64,000 bases of DNA, from the NCBI RefSeq assembly GCF_014698015.1, contig NZ_JACXBS010000005.1:186001-250000 (forward strand), written 5' to 3'. Below the pieces are notes generated by a model. The model saw only the letters and a list, made by a program, of their open reading frames with translations. It made no database searches and had not been told where the DNA came from. This document shows positions 47,804 to 57,864 of this stretch, piece after piece (position 1 is the stretch's first letter; the number at the start of each line of letters is the position of its first letter). The position numbers were made by a program, and so were the translations under genes. Source of the DNA: Kocuria sp. cx-455. GTDB lineage: Bacteria; Actinomycetota; Actinomycetes; Actinomycetales; Micrococcaceae.

Positions 47804-48561
47804 GGTGTTTCCTTTCCCGCGGGCTCGAATGCCGAGGGCACCCACACGACTCCCGCGTGGCGCGAAGTGGTCTTATCGCGTCGATAAGAGTACAGCTCGG
47901 TGTTCTCCAGCGTGCACCAGTCCGAGCGGGTGGAGCCGGTATCGGCAACCCGCACGCGGAGCTCTTCGAGGAGGCGGCGTGCGGCGCCCGGCAGGTCGAG
48001 CCCCGGGCTGTGCCAGGAGGTCTCGGTATCGACACCGGGTAGCACGCGCCCGGACTCCGCCCGCATGTCCTCCGGCACTTCGTAGCACCCGCCGCAAATG
48101 GCCGGGCCGATCCAGGCGGTGAGTGTGGCAGCACCACGCTCGCGCAGTGCTCCCACGGTGTTCTGCAGCACGCCGTCGAGTAGTCCGCGCCTGCCGGCGT
48201 GGGCGACCGCGAGCAGCGCAATGTCGGCTCCGGGCCGCTCGGCCACGAAGACCACCGGAAGACAGTCCGCGGTCAATACCGCAAGCGGTGTCCCGTCCTC
48301 ACTGATAGCGGCGTCCGCCACGGGATCTTCGCGCGCAGTGGCCCTCGACGCGCAGCCGTCGGATGCGACGGTTACCACGTCGGTTCCGTGGACCTGGTGC
48401 ATGTATCGCAGAGAACCGTCTGCCAGACCCAGTTCGACCTCTAGGGCTCTCCTGTGCGCTGCCACGTCCGCGGGGTCCTCCCCGGTGTGCGCCGCCAGGT
48501 TTCCCTCTGTCGCGTCAGTGAACGCCACGGCCGCGCCGACAAGTCGATCGGTGAACCACAC
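47800..48561 (-). CDS. pgeF: Peptidoglycan editing factor / laccase-domain protein
   Basis: A 253-residue DUF152 (YfiH, PgeF) protein. Metal-site motifs are HQVHGTDVV, LTADCLPVV and VAHAGRRGLLDG. In E. coli PgeF removes wrongly inserted amino acids from UDP-MurNAc precursors; older names call it polyphenol oxidase. Start GTG 48561 with GGAGG nine bases upstream; immediately downstream of ftsZ, as in most Gram-positives. Confidence 0.92.
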   Translation of the reverse strand: MWFTDRLVGAAVAFTDATEGNLAAHTGEDPADVAAHRRALEVELGLADGSLRYMHQVHGTDVVTVASDGCASRATAREDPVADAAISEDGTPLAVLTADCLPVVFVAERPGADIALLAVAHAGRRGLLDGVLQNTVGALRERGAATLTAWIGPAICGGCYEVPEDMRAESGRVLPGVDTETSWHSPGLDLPGAARRLLEELRVRVADTGSTRSDWCTLENTELYSYRRDKTTSRHAGVVWVPSAFEPAGKETP

Positions 48562-48669
48562 GAGACATCACCTCCTCCTTGCAAAACTGCGGGGTGGGTA
48601 CCGCTTGGCGGCACCCACCCCGTGATTCAGTCGTTCGGATGTCTACCCGTCAGGTAGCACCCGCTCACC

Positions 48670-49917
48670 TCACTTCAGGAAATCCGGGAAGTCCAGGGAG
48701 TCCTTCCGCGACGAGCTGGACGAGGAATTGCCGGAATCACCCTCGGCGGGCAGATCCACGTCGAAACCGGCGTCATCCGGGATGTCATCTTCCTGGGACT
48801 GCCGAGCACCGAAGGACTGCGAGGTGTTGGTGCCGTAGGAGGAGCCGCCGCGCTGCGGGGAACGACCCACGCCCGAAGGCCGTGAGGCATTGCCGCCGAA
48901 GGCCGCACGAGTATTGGCCGCCTGGCGATCCGCGGGGGATGAGTTGTTGGCGTTGGTTTCCTGGGACACGGAGTCGAAACCAGCGGCAATGACGGTCACG
49001 CGTGCCTGGTCACCCAGGGCGTCGTCGATCACGGCACCGAAAATGATGTTGGCCTCGGGGTGAGCCACTTCCTGCACCAGACGCGCGGCCTCGTTGATCT
49101 CGAACAAACCGAGATCGGAACCGCCCTGGATGGACAGCAACACACCGTGCGCGCCGTCGATGGACGCTTCCAGCAGCGGCGATGCGATGGCGAGCTCGGC
49201 GGCCTTGACCGCGCGGTCCTCGCCCTGCGCGGACCCGATTCCCATGAGGGCGGATCCCGCCCCCTGCATAACCGACTTCACGTCCGCGAAGTCAAGGTTG
49301 ATCAGGCCCGGGGTGGTGATCAGGTCGGTAATGCCGGAGACACCGGACAGCAGGACCTGATCGGCGGACTTGAAGGCGTCCAGCATGGACACGTTGCGAT
49401 CCGAGATGGACAGCAGGCGATCGTTGGGGATCACAATGAGCGTGTCCACTTCGTCGCGCAGGGTTTCAATGCCGTTCTCGGCCTGGTTGGAACGGCGCCG
49501 ACCCTCGAAAGTGAACGGACGGGTGACCACTCCGATGGTCAAAGCACCCAGCGACCGGGCGATCCGAGCCACCACGGGTGCGCCACCGGTACCGGTGCCA
49601 CCGCCCTCACCAGCGGTCACGAAAACCATGTCGGCACCCTTGAGTACTTCCTGGATTTCCTCTTCGTGATCCTCGGCCGCCTGGCGTCCGACATCGGGGT
49701 TGGCGCCCGCGCCGAGGCCGCGGGTCAATTCGCGACCCACATCGAGCTTGACGTCGGCGTCCGACATCAACAACGCCTGAGCATCGGTGTTGATGGCGAT
49801 GAACTCAACGCCGCGCAGACCTTCCTCGATCATGCGGTTGACAGCGTTGACACCGCCGCCGCCGATGCCGACCACCTTGATGACGGCCAAGTAGTTCTGG
49901 GGGGTTGAGGAGTCCAT
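48670..49917 (-). CDS. ftsZ: Cell division GTPase FtsZ
   Basis: Tubulin-like GTPase that forms the division ring. Motifs: [13 protein letters not shown], the G-box [13 protein letters not shown], and [11 protein letters not shown] with the synergy-loop aspartate. After a Gly/Ser-rich linker (about 320-400) it ends [10 protein letters not shown], the C-terminal peptide that binds SepF. ATG 49917 is preferred; an in-frame GTG six bases upstream is possible. 415 residues. A 255-base leader precedes it. Confidence 0.97.
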   Translation of the reverse strand: MDSSTPQNYLAVIKVVGIGGGGVNAVNRMIEEGLRGVEFIAINTDAQALLMSDADVKLDVGRELTRGLGAGANPDVGRQAAEDHEEEIQEVLKGADMVFVTAGEGGGTGTGGAPVVARIARSLGALTIGVVTRPFTFEGRRRSNQAENGIETLRDEVDTLIVIPNDRLLSISDRNVSMLDAFKSADQVLLSGVSGITDLITTPGLINLDFADVKSVMQGAGSALMGIGSAQGEDRAVKAAELAIASPLLEASIDGAHGVLLSIQGGSDLGLFEINEAARLVQEVAHPEANIIFGAVIDDALGDQARVTVIAAGFDSVSQETNANNSSPADRQAANTRAAFGGNASRPSGVGRSPQRGGSSYGTNTSQSFGARQSQEDDIPDDAGFDVDLPAEGDSGNSSSSSSRKDSLDFPDFLK

Positions 49918-50172
49918 ATGCACCTAACTCACGTGGGGCTTGCCGACTTCCGACGTGTGAATCCAATACAATCAAGTTTTACTTGAAACTTGAGCGATTC
50001 ATACACACGGGAGAATATCGAATTTCATGTCGCCCTAAGAGTACCAATCACCCGGAGGATCTCCCTATCACGATCGCAAGTGTTTCCTGACAAGTCATCG
50101 TTTCCACTAATCACAAGGGGATTCGGCACATTCAAGCTAAGCCTGAGACTGAGATATCCGGCCGGGCCGAGC
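49918..50172 (-). promoter_or_regulatory. ftsQ-ftsZ intergenic region with inverted repeat
   Basis: This 255-base gap is much richer in A and T than its surroundings and holds no gene. TCAAGTTT (49972) and AAACTTGA (49986) form an 8-base inverted repeat with a 6-base centre about 55 bases before the ftsZ start. It is the likely site of separate ftsZ promoters and a regulator site. Confidence 0.55.
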
Positions 50173-51198
50173 TCACTTGACGGTCGGGTGCAAAGGCGCC
50201 GAGACGTCGTATTCACTACCGTCTGCCGTGTCCGCATCGTTCACGAGCGCCGCGAGCACCTGCGCCTTCAGCTCACTGTTCGAAGAATCCCCCCAGATGG
50301 CCTTCCGGCCGTCCGCGAAGGTCAGTTCGACCGCTGATTCCGACGGAGCGGCGGCCGTGTCGAGCTGGCTTAGAACGCTGGCGGGCAGCGAGGCGAGCAC
50401 GTTGGAGATCGCGGAAAATTTGTCGGTGCTCAGCACGTCCCTGCCACCCTCGATCATGGGGACGTCTGGCCGGTCCTGCTGCCCGTAGGTCGACAACTGC
50501 TTACCCTGGGAATCGACGAGGATCAGCTCCTGTCCCTCCTGCACGGTGGCCACCCCCACGCGTTCGTGCAGCTCCACCGTGATGGTGTGGGGAGGTTTCA
50601 GGATCACATTCACCGACTTCACCTGGGGTACGTTACCCACGGCCTCGCGGACCTCTTCCTTGGAGATCCTGGTCAGCGGAACACCCTCGAACCGTTGCAG
50701 GGCGTCCTCGACGTTCTGGGGGTCGGTCAGGCGCGCGCCTTCCACGTCGATGGCGCGAGTGGCGAACAACGGTGAGAAAAAGACGAGACCCACGAACAGC
50801 GCCATCGCCAGCAATGCACCGAGCAGGGCGAGCCACCGGTTGCGGCGGATTCGGCGATGGGAACTGCGCGGAAATGTCACCACGGTGTCCGGGTCATCAT
50901 CGGTGGCCTCCACCTCGGTCGCCGCCGGTTGCGCCTTGGGCGACCTGCGGCGCTGGCGCCATGACGAGAATCGGCTCCCCGGAACCGGGGTCTCCTCCAA
51001 CTGCCCGGTGTCCACGCGGGACACCTTGGACTCGTCGTTGACGCGCACCCGCACTGGTTCCTGGTCGGAGGACTCGCCCGGATCGTGGTGGGGCGAGCCG
51101 TCGAATGCGGCATCCTCGCCCGCTCGTGAATCCGAATACTCCTCGGAATCCGGTTCCCGGCCCAGACGCGGTTGGTGGGGTGGAGTGGGCCTGGTCAT
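50173..51198 (-). CDS. ftsQ: Cell division protein FtsQ
   Basis: Bitopic divisome protein linking FtsB/FtsL-like partners to the septal synthase. A long acidic cytosolic N-terminus (about 1-115, longer than in most bacteria) precedes one helix (LALLGALLAMALFVGLVFF), a POTRA domain starting ATRAIDVEGARLTDPQ, and the FtsQ beta domain. 341 residues; starts in a TGATG overlap with murC. Confidence 0.93.
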   Translation of the reverse strand: MTRPTPPHQPRLGREPDSEEYSDSRAGEDAAFDGSPHHDPGESSDQEPVRVRVNDESKVSRVDTGQLEETPVPGSRFSSWRQRRRSPKAQPAATEVEATDDDPDTVVTFPRSSHRRIRRNRWLALLGALLAMALFVGLVFFSPLFATRAIDVEGARLTDPQNVEDALQRFEGVPLTRISKEEVREAVGNVPQVKSVNVILKPPHTITVELHERVGVATVQEGQELILVDSQGKQLSTYGQQDRPDVPMIEGGRDVLSTDKFSAISNVLASLPASVLSQLDTAAAPSESAVELTFADGRKAIWGDSSNSELKAQVLAALVNDADTADGSEYDVSAPLHPTVK

Positions 51199-52607
51199 CA
51201 GTTCAGCGCCAATCCGTTCACGATCTTGGGACCCAGTGCCGTTACGTCACCGGCCCCGATCGTCAGGATCAGGTCACCCGCCCCCGCCGATTGCAGGACA
51301 GCACCGATGGCCTCTTCTGCCTCCGGCGTGGACGCCACACGACCGGATGCGGCCAGTTCCGCAATACTGCGCCCGGTCACACCCGGAATGGGTGCCTCAC
51401 GCGCCCCGAAGACATCCAGGACGTACGCGCGGTCAGCGAGTTCCAACGCCGCCGCGAACTCGGCAGCGAATTCACGAGTGCGCGAATACAGGTGTGGTTG
51501 AAAGATAGCGTGCACCTTGTGCTTCCCGGCCACTTCGCGGGCCGCCGTCAAGGCGGCCTGGACCTCGGTCGGGTGATGGGCGTAGTCGTCGAACACGCGG
51601 ACCCCGCGGGCAGTACCTTTCAGGTCGAAGCGGCGGGCCGAGCCGTGGAAACGGCCGAGACCCTCGACGAGGGCTTCCGGCTGGGCACCCGCGGCCAAGC
51701 CCGCCGTGAAGGCTGCCGCGGCGTCGGCAATGTTGTGGGCTCCGGGCACCAGCAGGTCCAGATCGAGGGAACGGGTGTCCTCCCCGGCCAGCGCGAACGT
51801 CAGGGTGCAATGCGAGCCCACGCCCCGCGCCTGCACATTGGAGATGTGCACATCCGCGGCCGGGTCCGTCCCGTAGCTCAACACGGCCTCGCCGGTCCGA
51901 CGGCGCCGCTCGGCCAGGTTACGCGAGCCCTCGTCGTCCAGGCACACCACCAGGGTGCCGCCCGGCCGGATGGTCTCTGCGAAACGGTCGAAGGAAGCGA
52001 AGAATTCTGCGGCTGAACCGTAGTGATCCAGGTGATCCGGTTCCACGTTGGTGACCACGGCGATCTCGGGGAGGTAGGCGAGGAACGAGCCGTCGGACTC
52101 GTCCGCCTCGGCCACGAACCACGCGCCGTCGGCGAATCCCGCGTTGGCGCCCAGGTCGGCGACGAACGCGCCGATGGCCCAGGACGGTTCGAGACCCGCC
52201 GCACGGAAGGCCACCGTGGCCATGGAACTCGTGGTGGTTTTCCCGTGCGTTCCGGCAACGGCCACGACACGTCTGCCGTGCATCGCGGACGCCAGTGCCT
52301 GCGACCGGTGGACCACGCGCAGACCCTGCTCACGTGCGGCCGCCAGCTCCGGGTTGGCGGGTTTGATGGCGGTGGAGACCACCACGGTCCCCGCACCGGC
52401 CACGTTCTGGGCGCTCTGACCCACGAATACCGTGGCTCCGAGTGCTTCCAGTTCACGCAGCCCCTGGGAGTCCTTCGCGTCCGAACCGCTCACGGGTACC
52501 CCGCGGGCCAGCAACAGCCGGGCCACGGCGGACATACCGGCTCCACCCATGCCAATGAAGTGGACACGCCCCAAGGCGTGTGGGTCGAGCTGGACCTGGG
52601 GGTTCAC
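51198..52607 (-). CDS. murC: UDP-N-acetylmuramate--L-alanine ligase
   Basis: Adds L-Ala to UDP-MurNAc. The Rossmann-like HFIGMGGAGMSAVA is at the N-terminus, the ATP loop VAGTHGKTTTSSM in the centre, and FDDYAHHPTEV in the C-terminal domain. 469 residues. GTG 52607 follows GGAGGA by seven bases. Confidence 0.96.
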   Translation of the reverse strand: MNPQVQLDPHALGRVHFIGMGGAGMSAVARLLLARGVPVSGSDAKDSQGLRELEALGATVFVGQSAQNVAGAGTVVVSTAIKPANPELAAAREQGLRVVHRSQALASAMHGRRVVAVAGTHGKTTTSSMATVAFRAAGLEPSWAIGAFVADLGANAGFADGAWFVAEADESDGSFLAYLPEIAVVTNVEPDHLDHYGSAAEFFASFDRFAETIRPGGTLVVCLDDEGSRNLAERRRRTGEAVLSYGTDPAADVHISNVQARGVGSHCTLTFALAGEDTRSLDLDLLVPGAHNIADAAAAFTAGLAAGAQPEALVEGLGRFHGSARRFDLKGTARGVRVFDDYAHHPTEVQAALTAAREVAGKHKVHAIFQPHLYSRTREFAAEFAAALELADRAYVLDVFGAREAPIPGVTGRSIAELAASGRVASTPEAEEAIGAVLQSAGAGDLILTIGAGDVTALGPKIVNGLALN

Positions 52608-52651
52608 GGTGGTTTCCTCCGAACGGGAATGGTGAATGATCGGTGACTACC

Positions 52652-53776
52652 TTAACGCCGCGGTGCGTGTTCCAGTACCAGCTGCGCCATGGTTTGGGCC
52701 GCGTCGCGAATTCCGTGGGCAGCGGCCGCTTGGGCCATTGTGCTCAGCCGGGGGGCGTCGGTGACGAGGGCGGCCACCGTCTCACGGTAGTAGTGCGGGG
52801 TGAACTCGGAATCCTTCACGAGTTCCGCACCCCCGGCGGCCACCAAGGACCGCGCATTGAGCGCTTGCTCCCCGTTGCCGATGGGCAACGGCACGAAGAT
52901 CGCCGGTAGCCCCACGGCCGCGACTTCACACACGGTGGCGGCGCCGGCGCGGGCCACGAGCAGGTCCGCTGCGGCGTAGACCTTTTCCATTCCGTCCACG
53001 TACTGCGTTTGGACATACCCCGGTGCCCGCAGCAACTGTCCGTCATGGGTGCGGACCTCCTTGGACCGGCCGGTGACGTGCAACAACTGGTAGCCACCGT
53101 CTGCCACCTCACGCGCGATATTCGCGACCGTGCGGTTCATGGATTGAGCGCCCGAGGACCCCCCGGTCACCACCACGGTGGGCAGCTGCGGGTGGAGTCC
53201 GAGTTCTTCGCGTGCTCGGGACCGTAGAGCGGCGCGGTCGAGATCGACGATTTCCTGACGCATGGGCATGCCCACGGCCACCGCACCCTTGAGCGGAGTC
53301 GCGGGAAAGGCGGTGGCCACCACGGACGCGAACCGGGCACCCACGCGGTTGGCAAGGCCTGGCCGGGCGTTCGCCTCGTGAATGATCACGGGAATACGAC
53401 GCCGCGCGGCCGCCAGGTACACGGGTGTGCAGACGTAGCCCCCCACGCCCACCACGACGTCCGCGCGTTGGGAGTCGAGTATGCGTCCGGCCTGCTGGAC
53501 CGCGCGGTTCAGCCGCCCGGGTAGGCGCATCAGGTCTGCGGACGGACGGCGCGGCAGGGGGACGCGGTCGATCAGTTCCAGGGGAACCCCCGCGGCCGGC
53601 ACCAGTCGGGTTTCCATTCCCGACGCCGTACCCACCGCGCACACCGATGCCGCCGGCGCTGCCTCTCGAATCGCCTGGGCGATGGCCAGCAGCGGGCTGA
53701 CGTGCCCCGCTGTTCCGCCACCGGCGAGCACCACGTGCACGGCCCCGCGGTCATTGTTCAGCAGATCACTGGTCAT
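52652..53776 (-). CDS. murG: Lipid II synthase MurG
   Basis: GT28 transferase that adds GlcNAc to lipid I at the inner membrane face. [15 protein letters not shown] is the acceptor loop, [11 protein letters not shown] opens the donor domain, and [24 protein letters not shown] binds UDP-GlcNAc. 374 residues; the start overlaps ftsW by 11 bases. Confidence 0.96.
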   Translation of the reverse strand: MTSDLLNNDRGAVHVVLAGGGTAGHVSPLLAIAQAIREAAPAASVCAVGTASGMETRLVPAAGVPLELIDRVPLPRRPSADLMRLPGRLNRAVQQAGRILDSQRADVVVGVGGYVCTPVYLAAARRRIPVIIHEANARPGLANRVGARFASVVATAFPATPLKGAVAVGMPMRQEIVDLDRAALRSRAREELGLHPQLPTVVVTGGSSGAQSMNRTVANIAREVADGGYQLLHVTGRSKEVRTHDGQLLRAPGYVQTQYVDGMEKVYAAADLLVARAGAATVCEVAAVGLPAIFVPLPIGNGEQALNARSLVAAGGAELVKDSEFTPHYYRETVAALVTDAPRLSTMAQAAAAHGIRDAAQTMAQLVLEHAPRR

Positions 53777-55196
53777 GGTGTGCCTTTCCCTCCTGCGACG
53801 TCATCCGCCGCAACCAATCCGGTCCCCGGCGTCGCGGCTTGTGGTCGTCGGCGGCTTCGTGCGCCTCCTGACGGTCCAGGATCGCGGCGTTCATGCCCAC
53901 CTCGACCGATCGGGGAACCCGGGCGAAGGACATCACCACGCCCACCGCCATCAGGCTGATCAGCAATGCCGAACCACCGTAGCTGATGAACGGCAACGGA
54001 ATGCCGATGACGGGAAGCAGCCCCGTGACCATGCCGAGGTTCACGAACGCCTGGCCCACGAGCCACGTGGCCACACACGCGGTGGTGATCTTCACGAAGA
54101 TGCTGCGGGTCCGCAGGATGATGCGCGCCATGGCGATCACGATGATCGCGAAGAACAACAAAATGATGGCGGTTCCGAGCAGCCCCAGTTCTTCACCGAT
54201 GATCGAGAAAATGTAGTCGTTGTGCGCCTCGGGGACATAGTTGTACTTGAGTCTGGACTGTCCCAGGCCCACACCCCACCAGCCACCGGTGGCCAGCGCG
54301 TTGAGGCCCTGTTGGGCTTGCCAACACGCGTCGGTGGCGCCGCATTCGCCGAACAACCAGCCCGTGATGCGATCAATTCGGTGCGGGGCGGTAATGATTG
54401 CTCCCACACCCAGCACGGCACCGAGCACGGCCGCGCCGGCGAAGATTTTGAGAGGGGCCCCCGCGAAGAACAACGCAGCGGCGTAAATCAGGACGAACAC
54501 GATCGCGGTGCCCATGTCCCCGCCGGCGGCCACCAGGCCGGTGGGTACCAGGAATCCGAAGGCGGAGGGCAACAGGGCCTTTTTCCAGTCCCGGATCTCG
54601 TCGCCCTGTTTGGCGAACTGCGCTGCAAGCCACACGCACAGGGCCAACTTGGCTGCCTCGGAGGGTTGCAGGGTCATGCCGCCCAGATTCAGCCAGTTGC
54701 GGTTACCGTTGACTTCCTGGCCGATGGGTGTGAACACCAAGAGCAGCAGGACCACGCCCAGTCCCCACAGGCCCCAGGAGAACTTGCGGTAGATCCAGGC
54801 CGGCACGAAGGACAGGCCGATCATGGCAATGAGACCCGCTACGCCGAACATGGCCTGGCGCTGGAACAGGAAATAGGCGGAGCTGTTCTCGGCAATCGCT
54901 TCAACGGCGGACGCGGAGAGCACCATCATCATGCCGATCGCGGTGAGCATGAGCACCGCCCCGGCCAGCGCCCAGTAGGAGTGGTACAGCGGACCGTCGA
55001 CCAGCTGGTGCCACAGGTTACGCAGTTTGGTGGTCAGGGGACGGTCTCCCCCGTTGCCGGCCCGCTCCACACCCGGGTCGTCCTCCCGCATGCCGGGCCG
55101 CGCGTCGCGAGTCCCGCGCGCAGGAGTAGCCACTGGGCGCTCGACCACGGCGGCGTTACGCGGGGTGTCTGAACCCCGGCCAGGAAGTTTCGCCAT
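53766..55196 (-). CDS. ftsW: SEDS glycosyltransferase FtsW
   Basis: Septal peptidoglycan polymerase partnered with FtsI. Ten helices; [16 protein letters not shown] carries the catalytic Asp region, and [15 protein letters not shown] is the SEDS signature. The basic cytosolic N-terminus is about 75 residues, and the C-terminal tail about 55, ending HHDQ. An outer loop has a cysteine pair, [12 protein letters not shown]. 476 residues; TGATG overlap with murD. Confidence 0.95.
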   Translation of the reverse strand: MAKLPGRGSDTPRNAAVVERPVATPARGTRDARPGMREDDPGVERAGNGGDRPLTTKLRNLWHQLVDGPLYHSYWALAGAVLMLTAIGMMMVLSASAVEAIAENSSAYFLFQRQAMFGVAGLIAMIGLSFVPAWIYRKFSWGLWGLGVVLLLLVFTPIGQEVNGNRNWLNLGGMTLQPSEAAKLALCVWLAAQFAKQGDEIRDWKKALLPSAFGFLVPTGLVAAGGDMGTAIVFVLIYAAALFFAGAPLKIFAGAAVLGAVLGVGAIITAPHRIDRITGWLFGECGATDACWQAQQGLNALATGGWWGVGLGQSRLKYNYVPEAHNDYIFSIIGEELGLLGTAIILLFFAIIVIAMARIILRTRSIFVKITTACVATWLVGQAFVNLGMVTGLLPVIGIPLPFISYGGSALLISLMAVGVVMSFARVPRSVEVGMNAAILDRQEAHEAADDHKPRRRGPDWLRRMTSQEGKAHHDQ

Positions 55197-56734
55197 CAGA
55201 GTCCCAATTCCTCGCGCACACTGTTCATGAAGGCGTCACCGCGGTCCGCGTAATCCCGGAACTGGTCCATGGATGCTGCGGCGGGAGCCATGAGCACGGT
55301 GTCATTCGGTGCCGCGAGCGCGCGCGCTTGCTGCACGGCCGCGCGCATGACGGAGTGGCCGTCCTGCGGGTCCACGGCGGAATCAACGGCACCGGGGCCC
55401 GATATCGCCACCGCCGTGACTGCGGGGGCATGACGTTTCAGGGCGCTCAGAAGGGACTGGTTGTCGGTTCCAATCAGAATCACCGAGCGCAACCGGGAGG
55501 CGTGGCGTTCGACGAGTTGGTCGTAACTAACGCCCTTGGACAGGCCACCCGCGATCCAGATCACCGAGTCGAAGGCGGAGAGGGAGGCCTGGGCGGCATG
55601 CGGGTTGGTGGCCTTGGAATCGTTGACCCAGCGAACGCCGTCGGACTCGGCAACCAGTTGGATGCGGTGGTTCCCGGGTTGGAACGCGAGCAGACCGTCC
55701 CGGACCGCTTCCGGGGCGACCCCGGCGGCGCGGGCCAGTGCGGCCGCGGCCAGGGCGTTGGCCACCACGTGTCGGGTGGGAAGCGCGCCGGTATCGGCCA
55801 CGTTGCCCAGTTCGGCGGCGGTGTTGGTGCGATCCGCCACGAAGGCCCGGTCCACCAGCAGATCCTCCACGACTCCCACCATGGACAGCCCCGGGGAGCC
55901 GGTCGTGAAACCAATGGCGCGGCAGCCTTCTTGGACGTCCGCCGCTTCCACGAGTGCCTCGGAGCCCTCTTGTTCCGCGTTGTACACGCACGCTGTTTTG
56001 GTGTTCTCGTACACTCTGGACTTGTCGGCCACGTAGTTCTCGTACCCCTCGTGCCAGTCCACGTGATCCTGGGCCAGGTTGAGCACCACGGAGGCCAGGG
56101 GGGCCAGTGAATGGGCCCAGTGCAGTTGGAAACTGGACAGTTCCACGGCCAGCACGTCGTACTCGACCGGATCACGTAATGCGTCCAAGATGGGGGTGCC
56201 CACGTTCCCCACGGCAATGGCTTTGAGCCCCGCGGCCTGCAGCATGGAGGCGGTCATTCCCACGGTGGTGGTTTTGCCATTGGTTCCCGTGATGCACACC
56301 CACTCGGCGGTTTTGCGGCCCGCGCGTTCACGCACGCGCCAGGCCAGTTCCACGTCCCCCCAAATCTGGACGCCTTCATCCCGTGCAGCCGCCAACAGGG
56401 GATGCGTGGGTGGGAAACCGGGCGAGGTGACCACCAGGTCCGGGCGATCACCGGCCACGTCAGGAACGTAGGTCATGGCCTCCTGGCCGAGGTTGACGTC
56501 CAGGGCACCCACGATGCGCAGGGTGTCCGCACGTTGTCTGTTACGCGAGGTGTCATTACCGTCCAGGACGACCACGCGGGCACCGAGCTCAATGAGGGTG
56601 TCCGCGGCGGCAAAACCGGACACGCCGATCCCGGCCACGACCACGCGCAGTCCGCGCCAGTCCGCATCCCAGCTGGTCAGTTCGGCCAACCGGGGGTTGT
56701 CCACCATCGGGTTCTCATTGCCGGCGTGAATCAT
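55196..56734 (-). CDS. murD: UDP-N-acetylmuramoylalanine--D-glutamate ligase
   Basis: Adds D-Glu to UDP-MurNAc-L-Ala. VVVAGIGVSGFAAADTL at the N-terminus, ITGTNGKTTTVGM as ATP loop, and VRWVNDSKATNPHAA in the C-terminal domain. 512 residues, slightly long. The start is set by the ATGA overlap with mraY. Confidence 0.96.
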   Translation of the reverse strand: MIHAGNENPMVDNPRLAELTSWDADWRGLRVVVAGIGVSGFAAADTLIELGARVVVLDGNDTSRNRQRADTLRIVGALDVNLGQEAMTYVPDVAGDRPDLVVTSPGFPPTHPLLAAARDEGVQIWGDVELAWRVRERAGRKTAEWVCITGTNGKTTTVGMTASMLQAAGLKAIAVGNVGTPILDALRDPVEYDVLAVELSSFQLHWAHSLAPLASVVLNLAQDHVDWHEGYENYVADKSRVYENTKTACVYNAEQEGSEALVEAADVQEGCRAIGFTTGSPGLSMVGVVEDLLVDRAFVADRTNTAAELGNVADTGALPTRHVVANALAAAALARAAGVAPEAVRDGLLAFQPGNHRIQLVAESDGVRWVNDSKATNPHAAQASLSAFDSVIWIAGGLSKGVSYDQLVERHASRLRSVILIGTDNQSLLSALKRHAPAVTAVAISGPGAVDSAVDPQDGHSVMRAAVQQARALAAPNDTVLMAPAAASMDQFRDYADRGDAFMNSVREELGL

Positions 56735-57864
56735 CGCAGTGCCTCAGCTCCGGGGAAAGCCCCTCCGTTGTGCATCAACCAGTCACCGTAGAACACGCCC
56801 AGCGCCGCGGCGACGAACAGCCCGGCAATGATCCAGAATCGCACCACGATGGTGACCTCTTGCCAGCCCTTGAGCTCAAAGTGGTGCTGTAGCGGGGCCA
56901 TCTTGAAAATGCGCTTGCCGCCCGAGAGTTTGAAGTACCCCACCTGCATGATGACGGACAACGTGATGATCACGAAGAGGCCGGCGATCACAATCAGGAG
57001 CAGCTCGGTGCGGGAGAGCACCGCGAATGCTGCCAGCGCACCGCCGAGCCCCAGTGAACCGGTATCGCCCATGAAGATCTTGGCCGGTGAGGTGTTCCAC
57101 CACAAGAAGCCGATCAGGGCTCCCACCAGGGCCGCCGCCACGATGGCCAGGTCCATGGGGTCACGCACCTCGTAACAGGCCGCATGATGCACGTTCTCGC
57201 ACAGGTGCCCCGTCTGCCACAGGGCGATCAGCATGTACCCGCTGAACACCAGGATGGACGCGCCCGTGGCCAGGCCGTCCAGGCCGTCCGTGAGATTCAC
57301 GGCATTGGTGGTGCCGGTCGCGATCAGGTTGACCCAGATGATGAAGAGGATGGCACCGATGATCGGACCAGCGAAGGCCAGATCGACATTGGTGTCTCGG
57401 GTCCAGGAAATTGCGGTGGATGCGGGGGTGTTACCGGCCTCGTCCGGGAAGAACAACACCAGTACGGCGAAGGCCACGCCAATGGTGCCCTGCAGAATCA
57501 TTTTGCCGACCGCCGTGAGTCCCAAGTTCTGCTTCCGGGCGATCTTCTTGTAATCGTCCAAGAAACCCACTGCGCCCATGCCGAGCATCAGCCCCAGGGC
57601 CAAGAGCCCGGACAAACTGATACCGCCGTTCTCGGGCCACGCCAGAACGCTGACCAGATGGGTCACCGCGTAGGCCGCCACCACGGACAACAGGATGGCC
57701 ACACCGCCCATGGTGGGGGTGCCCCGCTTGGTCTGGTGGCTCGTGGGGCCGTCATCGCGAATGTACTGGCCGTATCCGCGGCGGGCCAGCATCTTGATCA
57801 GTGCGGGGGTACCGAAAATGGAAAAGACGAGGCCCAGCCCCGAAGCCATGAGCAACTGGATCAT
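56731..57864 (-). CDS. mraY: Phospho-N-acetylmuramoyl-pentapeptide transferase
   Basis: Makes lipid I from UDP-MurNAc-pentapeptide and undecaprenyl phosphate. Ten-helix enzyme with VGFLDDYKKI (the DD motif), NAVNLTDGLDGLA and the HIII-type loop HHFELKGW. 377 residues. An extra outer loop (GHLCENVHHAACYEVRDP) holds two cysteines. Overlaps both neighbours by four bases. Confidence 0.97.
   Translation of the reverse strand: MIQLLMASGLGLVFSIFGTPALIKMLARRGYGQYIRDDGPTSHQTKRGTPTMGGVAILLSVVAAYAVTHLVSVLAWPENGGISLSGLLALGLMLGMGAVGFLDDYKKIARKQNLGLTAVGKMILQGTIGVAFAVLVLFFPDEAGNTPASTAISWTRDTNVDLAFAGPIIGAILFIIWVNLIATGTTNAVNLTDGLDGLATGASILVFSGYMLIALWQTGHLCENVHHAACYEVRDPMDLAIVAAALVGALIGFLWWNTSPAKIFMGDTGSLGLGGALAAFAVLSRTELLLIVIAGLFVIITLSVIMQVGYFKLSGGKRIFKMAPLQHHFELKGWQEVTIVVRFWIIAGLFVAAALGVFYGDWLMHNGGAFPGAEALR

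Noticed and set aside
53481-55172. 563-codon open frame antisense to murG and ftsW
   Set aside because: His/Gln/Gly-rich composition typical of antisense frames in high-GC DNA; the opposite strand carries intact murG and ftsW.
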